Source of the DNA: Rhizophagus clarus
Lineage: Eukaryota; Glomeromycota; Glomeromycetes; Glomerales; Glomeraceae
Length of the DNA: 64,000 nt
Assembly: GCA_015698045.1 (NCBI GenBank)
Contig: BLAL01000050.1
Coordinates: 310,001-374,000, forward strand
Reading direction: 5' to 3'
Under the pieces are notes generated by a model. The model searched no databases. It saw only the letters and a list, made by a program, of their open reading frames with translations, and had not been told where the DNA came from. Within the stretch, counting starts at the first letter, position 1. Every line of letters starts with the position of its first letter. A program made the position numbers and the translations under genes. This document shows, piece after piece, positions 38,301-47,131 of this stretch.

Positions 38301-38532
38301 GGATGCCATCAACTTTGCGAAAGAAGACGGCATAGATGTAAATGAGATATTTTATATGTCTAGGAGAGAAAGGCTAATAAGTGAAGAAATATATCTCCGC
38401 AATTTCGAGAATGCAAGTAAGCCTCGGATATATGTTTATGATGATGAGGAGTGGCAAAAGGGTATTAGCATACTTCAAAAGAACGGTCACCTATGGTCAG
38501 TGTTGGCCAGTGATCCAAATAACCTCAAATGA
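35366..38532 (+). pseudogene. Primase-SF3 helicase (AEP-D5-like replication protein), decayed
   Basis: ATG 35366 (MTKQSSLSEFF) opens a frame that, with several stops (36329 TAA, a TAG shortly after, 36866 TGA, others near 36930, 37000, 37526 and 37554) and one frameshift near 37735, can be followed for roughly 1,050 codons. Residues 78-81 IDFD fit the hDhD primase motif, 134-138 ISLHI the sxH motif, and LGSFKY near 187 the third. A zinc ribbon follows (CPLC and CYC near 295-320). The helicase part shows a degenerate P-loop ending QCGKN, LIVMNETG (Walker B type) and FMVTSNQD (sensor Asn). The order primase, zinc ribbon, SF3 helicase is that of viral and plasmid replication proteins. The C-terminal third is an unassigned Pro/Ser-rich linker and helical tail. 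The frame now ends inside an inserted MITE; without it the stop would be TAG right after HLW. Confidence 0.78.
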
Positions 38533-38829
38533 CCCAAATGACTGATCACGTGTCATTTGGAACATTTCAACATTAAATGACAAATGATCTAGTCATTTAA
38601 AAATTACATCATAATTCTGACCAATACAATTTCAATATTTTATGGATAAAAATTTTTATGTGATACTATAAATTCATAATTCTAGTCAGAATTATAAACC
38701 TGGCCTAAATTATAAAGCATTAATTTTAAATGACTCAAATGACAAATGACCCTAATGACTAGGTCATTCAAAGGTCATTCAGGGGTCATCTCAAAATGGA
38801 CAAATGACCTAGTCATTTGCCCATCACTG
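38498..38829. mobile_element. hAT-type MITE, copy 2 (332 bp), perfect 8-bp TSD
   Basis: It begins CAGTGTTGGCCAGTGATCC and ends with the complement of CAGTGATGGGCAAATGACC. It is bordered by CCTATGGT at 38490-38497 and again at 38830-38837, a perfect 8-bp duplication. It is the inverse of copy 1 at 32786-33125. It landed at the very end of the primase-helicase reading frame and now supplies that frame's last ten residues. The perfect duplication says this insertion is younger than copy 1. Confidence 0.95.
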
Positions 38830-38935
38830 CCTATGGTAGGTTTGATATTGACAAGAAATGACAAAAAATATAAGCATAATCAGCACAAGCGCGGAGAATG
38901 GTATGCTTTGGTAAAGAGCGAATAAAAGCGGGATA

Positions 38936-40739
38936 CCGTATTCTTCCGTTTTTAAGCACCACCCGAATTTAAGCACCACCCCGACTTTTGTCAAAAAAAC
39001 TTGAAAAACAAAAATAAGCACCACCCCAAATTTGAAAATTTGTTTTATATTTTATTCAAAATAAATTTTATTTTTATGATGCATCATTTTACAATTCTTC
39101 TAATTCATCAGCTGAATCACTATCTATATCTACAATTTCCCTCTCATTTTCATCAATTTCTTCCTCCCTTTCATCTTGTCCAAACAAATCATCTTCTGAC
39201 CCATCCATTGCATTACTAATACCACATTTTTTAAATGATTTTACAATCATTTCTCTTGGAATTTCTGCCCAAACTTCAAGTATCCATTTACAAATAATAT
39301 CATACCCAGGTTTTTTTAAATTCCCACCTTTAGTATAAGAAAATTGACCTGAACTCATCCAAATGTTCCACTTTTCACGAAGTTTATCCTTAAATGGTTT
39401 GTTAAGACAAACATCAAGTGGTTGAACAATAGAAGTAAGACCACCAGGAATGATTGCTAAATCAGTGTTTTCACTACGTGCAATATTTTTTATAGCATCC
39501 GTTTTGTGACCTTCAAAACTATCCATAACAAGAAAAGATTTTCGTTTATTAATTTCATTTCCTCCTGGTCTTTTTTTCCAAACCTTATTGAACCAGGTTT
39601 TCATTCCAAATTCATCCATCCATCCTTTTGGATGCATCATTACAATAATTCCGGAAGGTAAATTTTTTGGCATTTGTTTACCTTTAAAGATGACAATTGG
39701 TGGTAACTTCGTACCATCAGCAAGAACTGTAAGAACACATGTAAACCGGTTTTTTTCATTTCCAGTTGTCCGAACCTGCACAGATTTAACGCCACGATTT
39801 TCAATAGTTAAATTCCCAACCATGTCAAAATAAACTGGCGTTTCATCCATATTGCCAATTTCGCAAAGTTCATATTCAAATTGTTTTCGTTTTTTAATAA
39901 TAAACCGCTGAAACTCCAGGAGTTTTTCACTAAGTTGAGCAGGGAGTTTTTGGCCGATTTTTGTTTTACGTCGCAATGAAAATCCACTCCGTTTAAGAAA
40001 ACCATAAAACCAACGATCAGAGGCAAGGAAATTTTCACTATTCAAATAAATATGAGCAAACTCTTTTATCAAAATTTCTTTCATATAAATTTTAACCATT
40101 TTAGGAGTTACAGCAATACCATCCTTTCGAAATTCTATAACCCATGTTTTTAAACTAGCTTCAGCTTCGGGATATTGTGGTTTTCTTCCTGCACCAACGC
40201 GTCGATTTTTCCCATTTGCTGACTTGAGTTTGTCTTCATGTTTTTCCCAACGCGAAATCATTGAGTGATCAATAGAAAAATTCCGCGCAGCCGCTCTTTG
40301 TCCACGTTCTTTCGCATATAACAAAATTTTAAGCTTCTCACTTGCAGAATATGATGACCTTTGAACTTTTGGCATCGCGTGTGAAAAAAAAAAATAAGGG
40401 GTAAAATGGATCATCATAATTATAAAAAAAAAATGTTTCGGTAAAAAATCTGAAGTGCGAATGAAAAAAATTTTTATGAGAGATTTGAAGAAATGTTTAT
40501 TTTTTAAAACTCTTTTTAAAAAAAAATTTTTAAATTTTCTTTTTTTTAAATAAAGTACCGTAATAAATTTTTTTTTTTTTAACGACAGTATTATGTAAAG
40601 GGGTTAAAAATGACTAATACGAATATGACTAAAAGCGCAAAAAAAGTGTAAAAAAAAAACTTCCGATTTTAAGCACCACCCTAAACTTTCGCAAAAATTT
40701 TCCCCTAAAAAGGTGGTGCTTAAAAACGGAAGAATACGG
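38936..40739 (-). mobile_element. Intact pogo-like (Tc1/mariner superfamily) transposon
   Basis: A 28-bp perfect terminal inverted repeat, CCGTATTCTTCCGTTTTTAA followed by GCACCACC, lies at both ends. A TA dinucleotide on each side (38934-38935 and 40740-40741) is the usual target duplication. Near the ends the word aagcaccacc appears several times (left about 38955, 38971 and 39016; right about 40671 and in complement at 40712), as expected for transposase binding sites. The element is 1,804 bp and encloses one uninterrupted transposase gene. It sits in the intergenic gap between the primase-helicase and the recombinase genes. Confidence 0.95.
39089..40375 (-). CDS. Pogo-type DDE transposase, intact
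   Basis: I start at MPKVQRSSYS (ATG 40375) because it opens the conserved DNA-binding domain; an upstream in-frame ATG at 40417 adds only 14 residues. The 428-residue product has an N-terminal helix-turn-helix (ASEKLKILLYAKERGQRAAA), a CENP-B-type second DNA-binding part (about 75-150, DRWFYGFLKRSGFSLRRKT), and a DDE_1 catalytic core with NMDETPVYFDM, FLVMDSFEGHKTD and LTSIVQPLDVCLNKPFK, giving three Asp in the pogo/Tigger spacing. The tail is very acidic. There is no stop or frameshift, unlike almost all neighbouring transposon genes, so the element may still be mobile or moved recently. Confidence 0.93.
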   Translation of the reverse strand: MPKVQRSSYSASEKLKILLYAKERGQRAAARNFSIDHSMISRWEKHEDKLKSANGKNRRVGAGRKPQYPEAEASLKTWVIEFRKDGIAVTPKMVKIYMKEILIKEFAHIYLNSENFLASDRWFYGFLKRSGFSLRRKTKIGQKLPAQLSEKLLEFQRFIIKKRKQFEYELCEIGNMDETPVYFDMVGNLTIENRGVKSVQVRTTGNEKNRFTCVLTVLADGTKLPPIVIFKGKQMPKNLPSGIIVMMHPKGWMDEFGMKTWFNKVWKKRPGGNEINKRKSFLVMDSFEGHKTDAIKNIARSENTDLAIIPGGLTSIVQPLDVCLNKPFKDKLREKWNIWMSSGQFSYTKGGNLKKPGYDIICKWILEVWAEIPREMIVKSFKKCGISNAMDGSEDDLFGQDEREEEIDENEREIVDIDSDSADELEEL

Positions 40740-40849
40740 TAATAGTATTGGTAGGGATGGAACTTTTTCCTCTTTATAATTAGGCGATATATAATTCCAA
40801 AATATTATTATTTTTGCCTATCGGAATAATTATTTATTTTTTTCGAATT

Positions 40850-40934
40850 GAACTTTCCCCGCATAGTATATACCAAATAATCTAGGTATAACCAAATAAT
40901 CTAGGTATAACCAAATATCTTACATATTACCAAA
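40850..40934. repeat. Short ataaccaaataatctaggt repeats ahead of the recombinase gene
   Basis: The unit taccaaataatctagg / taaccaaataatctagg is present twice, followed by taaccaaatatcttacatat and taccaaataataac. The phrase acatattaccaaat is shared with the 33.6-33.8 kb minisatellite. Its placement directly before ATG 40942 suggests a promoter-proximal role or an element-specific repeat. Confidence 0.6.
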
Positions 40935-40941
40935 TAATAAC

Positions 40942-42084
40942 ATGGCAGGCATCGCAACTAGATATGTAACAGAAAACGAGCTCAATAACGAGATGAGTAT
41001 CGAAGAGCTCAGTCGACACGCACCGGCGTTAGGCATCCTTTTGATGGATAAAACTAAGAGGGATCAGACACGACGTCGTTTCAAGAAAGGATACAACTTT
41101 AGCGAAAAACAGGTATTTGCATTAATTTCTAAGCAGACAGCTGGTCAGAAAAAAGAAGGAGCCGTATCCAATACTCCTGATACCACTCAGAAAGTAGAAC
41201 CAGAAGAGGGGACAGTGAATGTGTGTTAAATTTCACCGAAAGAGACTATTAGAGATTTGGCTGAGCGTATTATCCGAGATAATATTAGCAAAAAAGATGT
41301 AGAAGTTATAGCCAAGGCCTTATCTGGAACGGCCTCTAATGCTAGCGCTGGCCTATCACGTCTCACTAGACTTCAAAGAGAACTGAAAGCCTTCAGAGCC
41401 TCAAAAAAAATTATCTCGGCTACATTTATTCCAGACATAACTTATTCGGCTAATAAAATTCAAAAGGAGAATAGATTGTTACGTGAGAATGAAGGGATCT
41501 ATTATCCAGACCACTTTTCATTAGAATCGGTTAAGGAAAGACTGGATTCATATGTTGTGTCAAATATACCCGATAAACAAGCCCTAGCCGATGTAATGAT
41601 AATGCTTTGTATTCGCCCTGGCGAAATTAAAGACTTGCACATATTCAATGAAAATGTAACTGGATATGGGAAAAATCGAGATCAACAAGATATTCCTCGA
41701 GTATTTAGATCACTAGAGAAGAATGAGGAATGGGCGAAGCAATTGCTTATATGGATTCAGGAAGCAATTTTTTCCAGACAGTTACGAGACCCAGGAAAGC
41801 CAGGTGTATTATGGTTCAATACATTCCTAAAAAAGGATGAATTTCTCCCTGAAATAGGTAAACCGCTACTCCCTAGTTCTTTGCGCAAATTAGGGGCGGT
41901 ATTTGCAGTTGTATCGCATGGTTCAAAGAATTTATCAGAGGCTATGACTATCGCTAGTGAAGCACTTCACCACAGTGCAGACAACCATGTCTCCCCTGCA
42001 AAAAACTATACTATAGTCAATTACAGGCCCCGTGGGGTACCTTATGATCAGGCAAAAGCATTCGAGTTCTTTGACAAAAACTAA
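40942..42084 (+). pseudogene. Tyrosine recombinase-like integrase with one in-frame TAA
   Basis: ATG 40942 opens a frame of 380 codons interrupted only by TAA at 41227, after which the same frame goes on. The N-terminal third is a helical, basic DNA-binding part. The C-terminal half has the layout of a tyrosine recombinase: LADVMIMLCIRPGEIKDL holds the likely first catalytic Arg, SSLRKLGA the second Arg block (the usual His is replaced), EALHHS the G-H box region, and NYTIVNY a candidate nucleophile Tyr. An IPRVFRSLEKNEEWAKQLL segment lies between. It resembles Crypton/phage-type YR enzymes, not the recombinase at 16.6 kb. It follows the primase-helicase on the same strand; without the two inserted transposons the gap would be about 300 bp, so the two genes probably form one unit. 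Confidence 0.65.
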
Positions 42085-42271
42085 TCACATACTGTAAACG
42101 GGTTAGATGATTAGGATTGGGAGAGCATTACCTCTGGTAACCCTGATATCATTTATTAATTTTATTTTTTCGCCTAGGCAAGATATAGCATATATAAAGT
42201 ATCATAAAAATGGTAACCGACCAAAACCACTCACCCGATAGTGTACCCATTGAGCAGGAAGTGTCCCTCAT

Positions 42272-42293
42272 GCTTTAGCGCCTTTGGCTAAGC
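42272..42293. repeat. Short GC-rich palindrome (gctttagcg...ctaagc)
   Basis: GCTTTAGCGCCTTTGGCTAAGC folds into an imperfect stem with one unpaired T. A related core agcgcctccggccaaa occurs at 59131-59146 inside the protease gene, and agcgccttcgaccaa at 43799-43813. It belongs to a set of small GC-rich hairpins scattered in the right half of the window. Confidence 0.5.
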
Positions 42294-42410
42294 AACGAAG
42301 AAGGGTGCGACCAAGAAAGGTTAAGCAGTTTGTAGTTTGAAGTGGACCAAGCCAGGTGCTTTGCTATTTTTTCGATCAGAGATGTTAAGTTTAATATATA
42401 AATAATCAAA

Positions 42411-42761
42411 ATGGAAAGTGACCAACTGGTTGGAGGCATTCAAAAAAACAAGGCATTCGGGGTAAACCATCTGACGGCCTTAACCAATATTCCACCCAAG
42501 TCTACTTTGTCTGAGACTAGTTCGTCTGAATTAAGCTCATCTGACATTAGTTTGTTATCTGGAAGTAGTTCTTCCGAGACTAGTTCATCTGAATCAAGTT
42601 CACCCGAGAGTAGTTCCTCTGAGACTAGCTCATCCGAATCCAGTTCATCCGATTCTGATATTGATGAAATAGTAAACATGATTAAGCATCAAAGAATTCG
42701 GAAGCGCCAAGCCCAAAGGAAAGATCAGGAGAAAAATGCATATAATAAAAATAAGGCTTAG
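42411..42761 (+). CDS. Ser/Glu-rich low-complexity protein
   Basis: The 116-codon frame opens MESDQLVGGIQKNKAFG. A middle part is built of SSSETSSSES-like repeats encoded by a drifting 18-36 bp tandem repeat, then DSDIDEIVNMIKHQR and a basic end RKRQAQRKDQEKN. No domain is recognised. An acidic phosphorylatable Ser tract before a basic helix is common in nuclear proteins, which is only a guess at function. It lies downstream of the recombinase on the same strand; it could be a third gene of that unit or host sequence. Confidence 0.45.
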   Translation: MESDQLVGGIQKNKAFGVNHLTALTNIPPKSTLSETSSSELSSSDISLLSGSSSSETSSSESSSPESSSSETSSSESSSSDSDIDEIVNMIKHQRIRKRQAQRKDQEKNAYNKNKA

Positions 42762-43179
42762 TCTGGAGCAGGCCGTGAGGCGATTCTCATGATCTTCAGC
42801 TCAGAAGAATTTGCTGGGCCACACAAAAATAGGCTGATCACATAATAGGTCTGTGCGACATATTAATTTCACATATATATATATTCGCTAACCAGTATCT
42901 CTATTTTTTCCCAAACAATCATGAGAAAATGTGAAAGAAGGTCTACACGCAACACAGGACCAGCTCTAAAAGTAAATATTAACGTCAAAAGCATATGTTA
43001 TGAAGGGCTGAGGGACTCGCAATTTTGAGATCGCTGGGCGTAAAACCAACTGTGTGTCTTTCCGGTAGATCTCCATGTGAAAAGGTAAGAGGATTCCGTT
43101 TACATGTGCTTTCATAGAGCTCTTGGTATCATACGTCAATGCTTATCATTCTTCTTATCTCCTTAACTTTTCCCAGCAA

Positions 43180-43188
43180 TATATAAAG
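43180..43188 (+). promoter_or_regulatory. TATA-like box of the Crinkler-header gene
   Basis: TATATAAAG lies 91 bases before a likely 5'-UTR intron (43279-43345, GTATGT...TTTAG) and 167 bases before ATG 43355. The leader would be about 70 bases once the intron is removed. The box, the spliced leader and the ATG are mutually consistent. Confidence 0.45.
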
Positions 43189-43354
43189 CATGTAGAGGTA
43201 TGTGGAAGTTCAGCCAACTTTCAGCAAAAAACTTTCCCAGAGAAAATAGTTTCACTAGCGTAGCTAACGCAAAATAAGGTATGTATATGCCAGAAGTTAT
43301 GTATGTATGGGAGCGAGTTTTCTCACTATGGGCTCTTGTATTTAGGAAAGCAAG

Positions 43355-43741
43355 ATGTCTACCAGCAACAGTAATAATATTTTAAGCCTTAATTGCATTA
43401 TACCTGGTGATGAATTCGAAGATATTTTCACGTTGGAGATATCTGAAGATAAGCTGGTCAACCAGCTCAAACCAATGATCAGAAAGTGGTGGCCAAAGCG
43501 ATTCCAACATATCGATCCAAGTAAACTTATTCTCTACAAAGCACTTAGTGAGGTTATGGCTATAGTTTTCATCGAAACCTTAAAAAAGGAGAAGGAGGGT
43601 AATAATAATTATGGACAATGCTTGCCTCCATTGGAAAAGATCTGTATGCATTTTAGTAATGATAAAGAAAAAAATCCCGTTAGCGTTAAGCCAAATGAAA
43701 ATAGAGTCAGCATCGTTGTATGCCCCCCTGATAATAGTTAG
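43355..43741 (+). CDS. Crinkler-type N-terminal (ubiquitin-like header) protein without effector domain
   Basis: The 128-residue product begins MSTSNSNNILSLNCIIPGDE and continues FEDIFTLEISEDKLVNQLKP, then an amphipathic stretch and LILYKA. The L-x-C-x-x-x-G-x header, a beta-strand with F-x-x-x-I and then the LK-I helix match the ubiquitin-like header that begins Crinkler (CRN) proteins. The usual DWL-like and C-terminal nuclease, NTPase or kinase domains are missing; the frame ends after VSIVVCPPDNS. It may be a free-standing header gene or one truncated at the 3' end. Preceded by a spliced leader, so likely expressed. Confidence 0.65.
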   Translation: MSTSNSNNILSLNCIIPGDEFEDIFTLEISEDKLVNQLKPMIRKWWPKRFQHIDPSKLILYKALSEVMAIVFIETLKKEKEGNNNYGQCLPPLEKICMHFSNDKEKNPVSVKPNENRVSIVVCPPDNS

Positions 43742-43829
43742 AACTCTTTATTCACATGTAACAGCGACAGGCCTTAGCCACAAAGTATAGTCGTGCATAG
43801 CGCCTTCGACCAATTTTTATGTATTGTAA

Positions 43830-43842
43830 GCCGGCTACCGGC
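43830..43842. repeat. Perfect 5-bp stem hairpin GCCGG-cta-CCGGC
   Basis: The hairpin stands out as GC-rich in AT-rich DNA, about 90 bases after the stop of the Crinkler-header gene. Like the hairpin at 45184-45197 (CGGG-cacagt-CCCG, 37 bases after the SAM-nuclease stop), it lies in a likely 3' UTR. Confidence 0.5.
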
Positions 43843-44015
43843 AACGTTTTTTTATTTAGTATTCTGTACATGAGAAATGGGTCACGTGTAATGCCTGTGC
43901 GACATAAAAACCTATATTAACACTTGCGTTCCCACCAGAGATAAAACTCTATTTTTCCTCCGAACGTAACTGTTTTTTTATCCGAGCCCTAATATCACTA
44001 TAAAAACGTAACACT

Positions 44016-45147
44016 ACGTCTTCTGAAACTAGTACACCTTATACTCCAGCTTCCACCTCCATTTCAGCTACCACCACTGGAAATGACTCAGTCACGCTTG
44101 CGGACGAAATTAAGAAATATAAGACGGCTGAGCTTATCGAATATTTGCGTAAGGAGGAGGACTTGGGGCTTGACGACGATGACTTGGAAATTATTCGCAA
44201 TGAAAAGGTTAATGGTTCGAACTTCCTTGACATGACCAAGCAAGATTTTCAAGAATATGGCATGAAAGGAGGACCTGCTATGAGACTCGTGAAGTTCGCT
44301 AAGGCGTGTAAGGAGAAGAAGTTGAGGTCGTTCTCCTCGTACAAGACTAAAAAAGACTTGAATGAGGTGTTGGGCAAGTATGGGATCGTGAGTGGGGATA
44401 TCACTCGTATTCCTCAGTTCAAACCAGTTCCCCATCCCATAGACGAAAGTTCCAAGGAGTTTAAGCTATGTATTGACGATATTCTTCGCAGGATAAGAAA
44501 CATGGGGCCTGTCGTAGATAGTAATGAGGCTATGCGTTGCGAGTACATCTCTACTATCTTGCACACGGCAGTAAGTCTTCTCGAAGGTTTGGTAATCACG
44601 CCTCAGATGAATGTAACTGGTGAAGAAAATACCGGCCGTGTCGACTACGCTATCAAGAAGATCCTGGACGACTTGCTCGAAGAAATAATTTGCATAACCG
44701 AGGGGAAGCAAAATCAGGCAACTATAGGTATTTGCCAGAACTTATTACAATGTCGAAGTGCTTGTGATGTAAGTATACTAGCTCGCTCGCTATAAGATGA
44801 TCATGGGCTATTGCTAACTTACTACTTTATTTCCCTCAGATGAATATAAATATGAACAAAAAAAAAAGAAAGGTGGATGAGCCGTTCGATCCCGACTACG
44901 ACTACGTCTATGGTATAGTCAGTACTGGAACTGACTGGTACTTCATTCTTCACAGCACCGAGGGTCGAGCAGGACTGAATACCGAATTTCACTAACAGAA
45001 GACGCTCTCAAAGATGATACAGAATTGCGTAAGAATGTGAAGAGGGTTTTAGAGGTTATAGTAGGTTTATTAAAGGATAGAGCAGTAGGTAGTGAGGAAC
45101 CCGCAACTAAGAAGCGCCGTGTAGAAGAGATAATCAAGAAAAAATAA
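44016..45147 (+). pseudogene. SAM-domain plus PD-(D/E)XK nuclease-like protein; start codon and frame damaged
   Basis: The frame opens at ACG 44016 (context acactACGtcttctgaa), where ATG would give an MSSETSTPYT start; no ATG lies upstream before a stop. A Thr/Ser linker precedes a sterile alpha motif (IEYLRKEEDLGLDDDDLEII to GPAMRLVKFAKACKEKK). After a linker, GRVDYAIKKI and about 20 residues later ICITEGKQNQA give the D...E-x-K pattern of PD-(D/E)XK nucleases. A clean intron lies at 44769-44839 (phase 0). In exon 2 the frame is lost near 44965 by a single-base change and recovered in another frame as RTEYRISLTEDAL, ending at TAA 45147 after an RR-rich tail (ATKKRRVEEIIKKK, nuclear-localisation-like). 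SAM-nuclease architectures are related to Crinkler-type effectors. Confidence 0.6.
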
Positions 45148-45183
45148 TTGTATAGGACACTAGCATAGAATTATCATGTATCA

Positions 45184-45197
45184 CGGGCACAGTCCCG
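45184..45197. repeat. Short hairpin CGGG-cacagt-CCCG
   Basis: A GC-rich stem of four pairs sits 37 bases beyond the stop of the SAM-nuclease gene, in the likely 3' UTR. It is listed separately from the cgttccc palindromes because its flanks differ. Confidence 0.4.
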
Positions 45198-45250
45198 AGC
45201 TATGTATTTATTTTTTGCATGTAATAATAAAAAATTTTCTTGGCAAAAAC

Positions 45251-45267
45251 CGTTCCCTCGGGGAACG
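45251..45267. repeat. Palindrome family member 1: CGTTCCC-tcg-GGGAACG
   Basis: A 7-bp perfect stem with flanks caaaaac on the left and atcag on the right. Three other copies with the same flanks are at 46120-46136, 46738-46754 and 49021-49037. Confidence 0.75.
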
Positions 45268-45358
45268 ATCAGCTGAAATAACCTATATATTTTACTTGAC
45301 TGTTTCTATATATACTAACGAACTTTTGAATATTTCCGTTCTTGTATAAAATTTATCG

Positions 45359-47026
45359 ATGTCAAACACTCAATCCAACGATTCATTAAGGGAATTAAAT
45401 GCCAAGCTCTTAGCTGAGATTGGCGAACTTAGGAAGAAGTTTGCTGAGATTAAGGTCGAAAATGATGAGCTTAAGGATAAGAATACCGAGATCCCTGAAC
45501 TTAGAAGGAAGTTCGCTGAGATTGAGACTGAGAGAACTGAACTTAAGGCCAAGATTGCCGAACTTCTAAAACAGGGTGTGGAAGAGAACAAGAGGCGTGA
45601 TGCCGAGAACGCCGAGCTCAAGATCAGAATCGAGGAGTTGGAGAAAAACAAGGCAGATTCTTCAGCTGAGAATGTTAGGCGTGATGTTGAGATTACTGAG
45701 ATTAAGGCTGAAATAGTGAAACTAAGGGACAATAACGAAGAAAACAAAGAGCTAACCTTCCTTCAATCAGATAATATTTCTAAGGAAATGGTTTCAGGAA
45801 ATGGGCAGAACAATAATACTATAGATTCGAACACTAACACAATGAATTCAAATACTAGCGAAGCACCTTTTGGCAATATTCAGGTGTCCGATTCTGTAGT
45901 AGACCAGCTAAATAATGAAGTAGGACGAGCAGTTACCTCTGGTGACGCGCCTAGTGATAATGCCAACACCGAGTCATTGGAAGATAAGGAAACGGATGAT
46001 TTCTTGGATGAGGTGCATAAGAAAAAGATTAGTGATGAGATTAGAGAGAGAAAGCGGGAGGAGAAACTTCATCGTGAATCGATTGCTCAGGACTCACTTA
46101 TTTCTCGCAATATAAAAACCGTTCCCTCAGGGAACGATCAAAGTCACATGACTTCGAAAACTGAAGTATCTGTGGAGCAAGACGATGACATGATTCCAGA
46201 GGAATCGCTTGATGAAAATCAAATCGTAGAACAAGGCCTAATACATGAATTATGTTCATCCATATCACCTGAAGATAATTTCAGCTCTACCGAAATCATC
46301 AGCTCTTGCGTTAGTTTAGAGAATTTGATTTCGGGTTCTGCCCAGCACTTATCTTATTTATTTGAAACAGCAATAAAATCCAGTCAGCAGGAAATATTAG
46401 ACTGGTACAATTATTCCTTTGAATTTGAGAGCAAGGTTGATGCTCTTATGGCTAATGGTAGAATTAAGGATAAAACGGCAAGATCAACGATTTACAAGGA
46501 AATGAAACCATTTCTTCCTACTAAAATCACACAAGCTAACTTGCGCAAGAAAACTCATAGGGCTAGAAAACATCTTATGTTATTTGGGAAAAATGGGATT
46601 GGACTAGATAAAATTAAGCTAGTCTCATATAGCGCAACTGAGATTTCGAAACTGACTAACGCACAAATCCAAAATGTCATAGATCAAGTAAAAAAAAATA
46701 CTAGTGATCATCAGAGTCATATGACTTTAATAAAAACCGTTCCCTCAGGGAACGATCAGATTAAGGCTGAGGTAAGTACATCGGCAAATCTGTATCCCGA
46801 TCATTCCTATTTTCGCAACAAGATATTGGATCAATATCCTAATCTATATAGAGAATGTAGTATTGAAAATTTCGACTATTATGGGATTACTGATGAGACA
46901 TCATGCGGGGACTACATCTGCCCATTATGCAAATTAGGTCATGATGATGAAGAAATAGAAGGTGAGTATAAAGCCGGATCTTACTTTATTAAATGTGAAC
47001 AGCGTAAAATTGAGATAGTTGCATAG
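45359..47026 (+). CDS. Coiled-coil protein with C-terminal zinc ribbon and two palindrome-encoded inserts
   Basis: The 555-codon frame starts at ATG 45359. The first 135 residues are a continuous coiled coil with repeated ELRKKFAEI, ELKAKIAEL and ELKIRIEEL heptads. Residues 250-260 and 458-468 each read KTVPSGNDQ and are encoded by the short palindrome described separately; both follow or precede QSHMT. A helical middle part (FESKVDALMANGRIKDKTAR) leads to NFDYYGITDE and a C-terminal ribbon CPLCKLGHDDEEIEGEYKAG ending FIKCEQ. I do not recognise a named family. The frame is intact. It lies between the SAM-nuclease and another zinc-type protein, in what looks like an effector-like cluster. Confidence 0.65.
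   Translation: MSNTQSNDSLRELNAKLLAEIGELRKKFAEIKVENDELKDKNTEIPELRRKFAEIETERTELKAKIAELLKQGVEENKRRDAENAELKIRIEELEKNKADSSAENVRRDVEITEIKAEIVKLRDNNEENKELTFLQSDNISKEMVSGNGQNNNTIDSNTNTMNSNTSEAPFGNIQVSDSVVDQLNNEVGRAVTSGDAPSDNANTESLEDKETDDFLDEVHKKKISDEIRERKREEKLHRESIAQDSLISRNIKTVPSGNDQSHMTSKTEVSVEQDDDMIPEESLDENQIVEQGLIHELCSSISPEDNFSSTEIISSCVSLENLISGSAQHLSYLFETAIKSSQQEILDWYNYSFEFESKVDALMANGRIKDKTARSTIYKEMKPFLPTKITQANLRKKTHRARKHLMLFGKNGIGLDKIKLVSYSATEISKLTNAQIQNVIDQVKKNTSDHQSHMTLIKTVPSGNDQIKAEVSTSANLYPDHSYFRNKILDQYPNLYRECSIENFDYYGITDETSCGDYICPLCKLGHDDEEIEGEYKAGSYFIKCEQRKIEIVA
46120..46136. repeat. Palindrome family member 2 (inside coding sequence)
   Basis: CGTTCCC-tca-GGGAACG with flanks aaaaac and atca, read in frame as TVPSGND within the coiled-coil protein. 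Same stem as member 1 with loop tca for tcg. Confidence 0.75.
46738..46754. repeat. Palindrome family member 3 (inside coding sequence)
   Basis: Identical to member 2 over CGTTCCCTCAGGGAACG, with flanks aaaaac and atcag. It is also read as TVPSGND in the same frame, about 206 codons farther on. Confidence 0.75.
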
Positions 47027-47118
47027 TCTGATCCTTCTGGGATCGTCTGGGAATTTTAATCTTTTTTTTCGAATGAATAGGTCTATATGAGAAAAGGGAT
47101 TTAAATTGTTTGCAGTCA

Positions 47119-47128
47119 TATAAAAAGG
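47119..47128 (+). promoter_or_regulatory. TATA-like box TATAAAAAGG
   Basis: The 13-mer TCATATAAAAAGG occurs here (47116-47128) and again at 48211-48223, each time just before an ATG. The ATG at 47132 is too close to be transcribed from this box, so either the true start of the following gene is an inner codon or the box is coincidental. Confidence 0.3.
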
Positions 47129-47131
47129 AAA

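Noticed and set aside
32786..38829. The two inverse MITE copies as terminal inverted repeats of one 6-kb transposon
   Set aside because: Each copy has both hAT-type ends of its own, and copy 2 has its own perfect 8-bp target duplication, so they are two independent insertions.
45251..45267. Rho-independent terminators for the CGTT palindromes
   Set aside because: The gene structure is eukaryotic and two copies lie inside a coding region; no T-run follows in the expected place.
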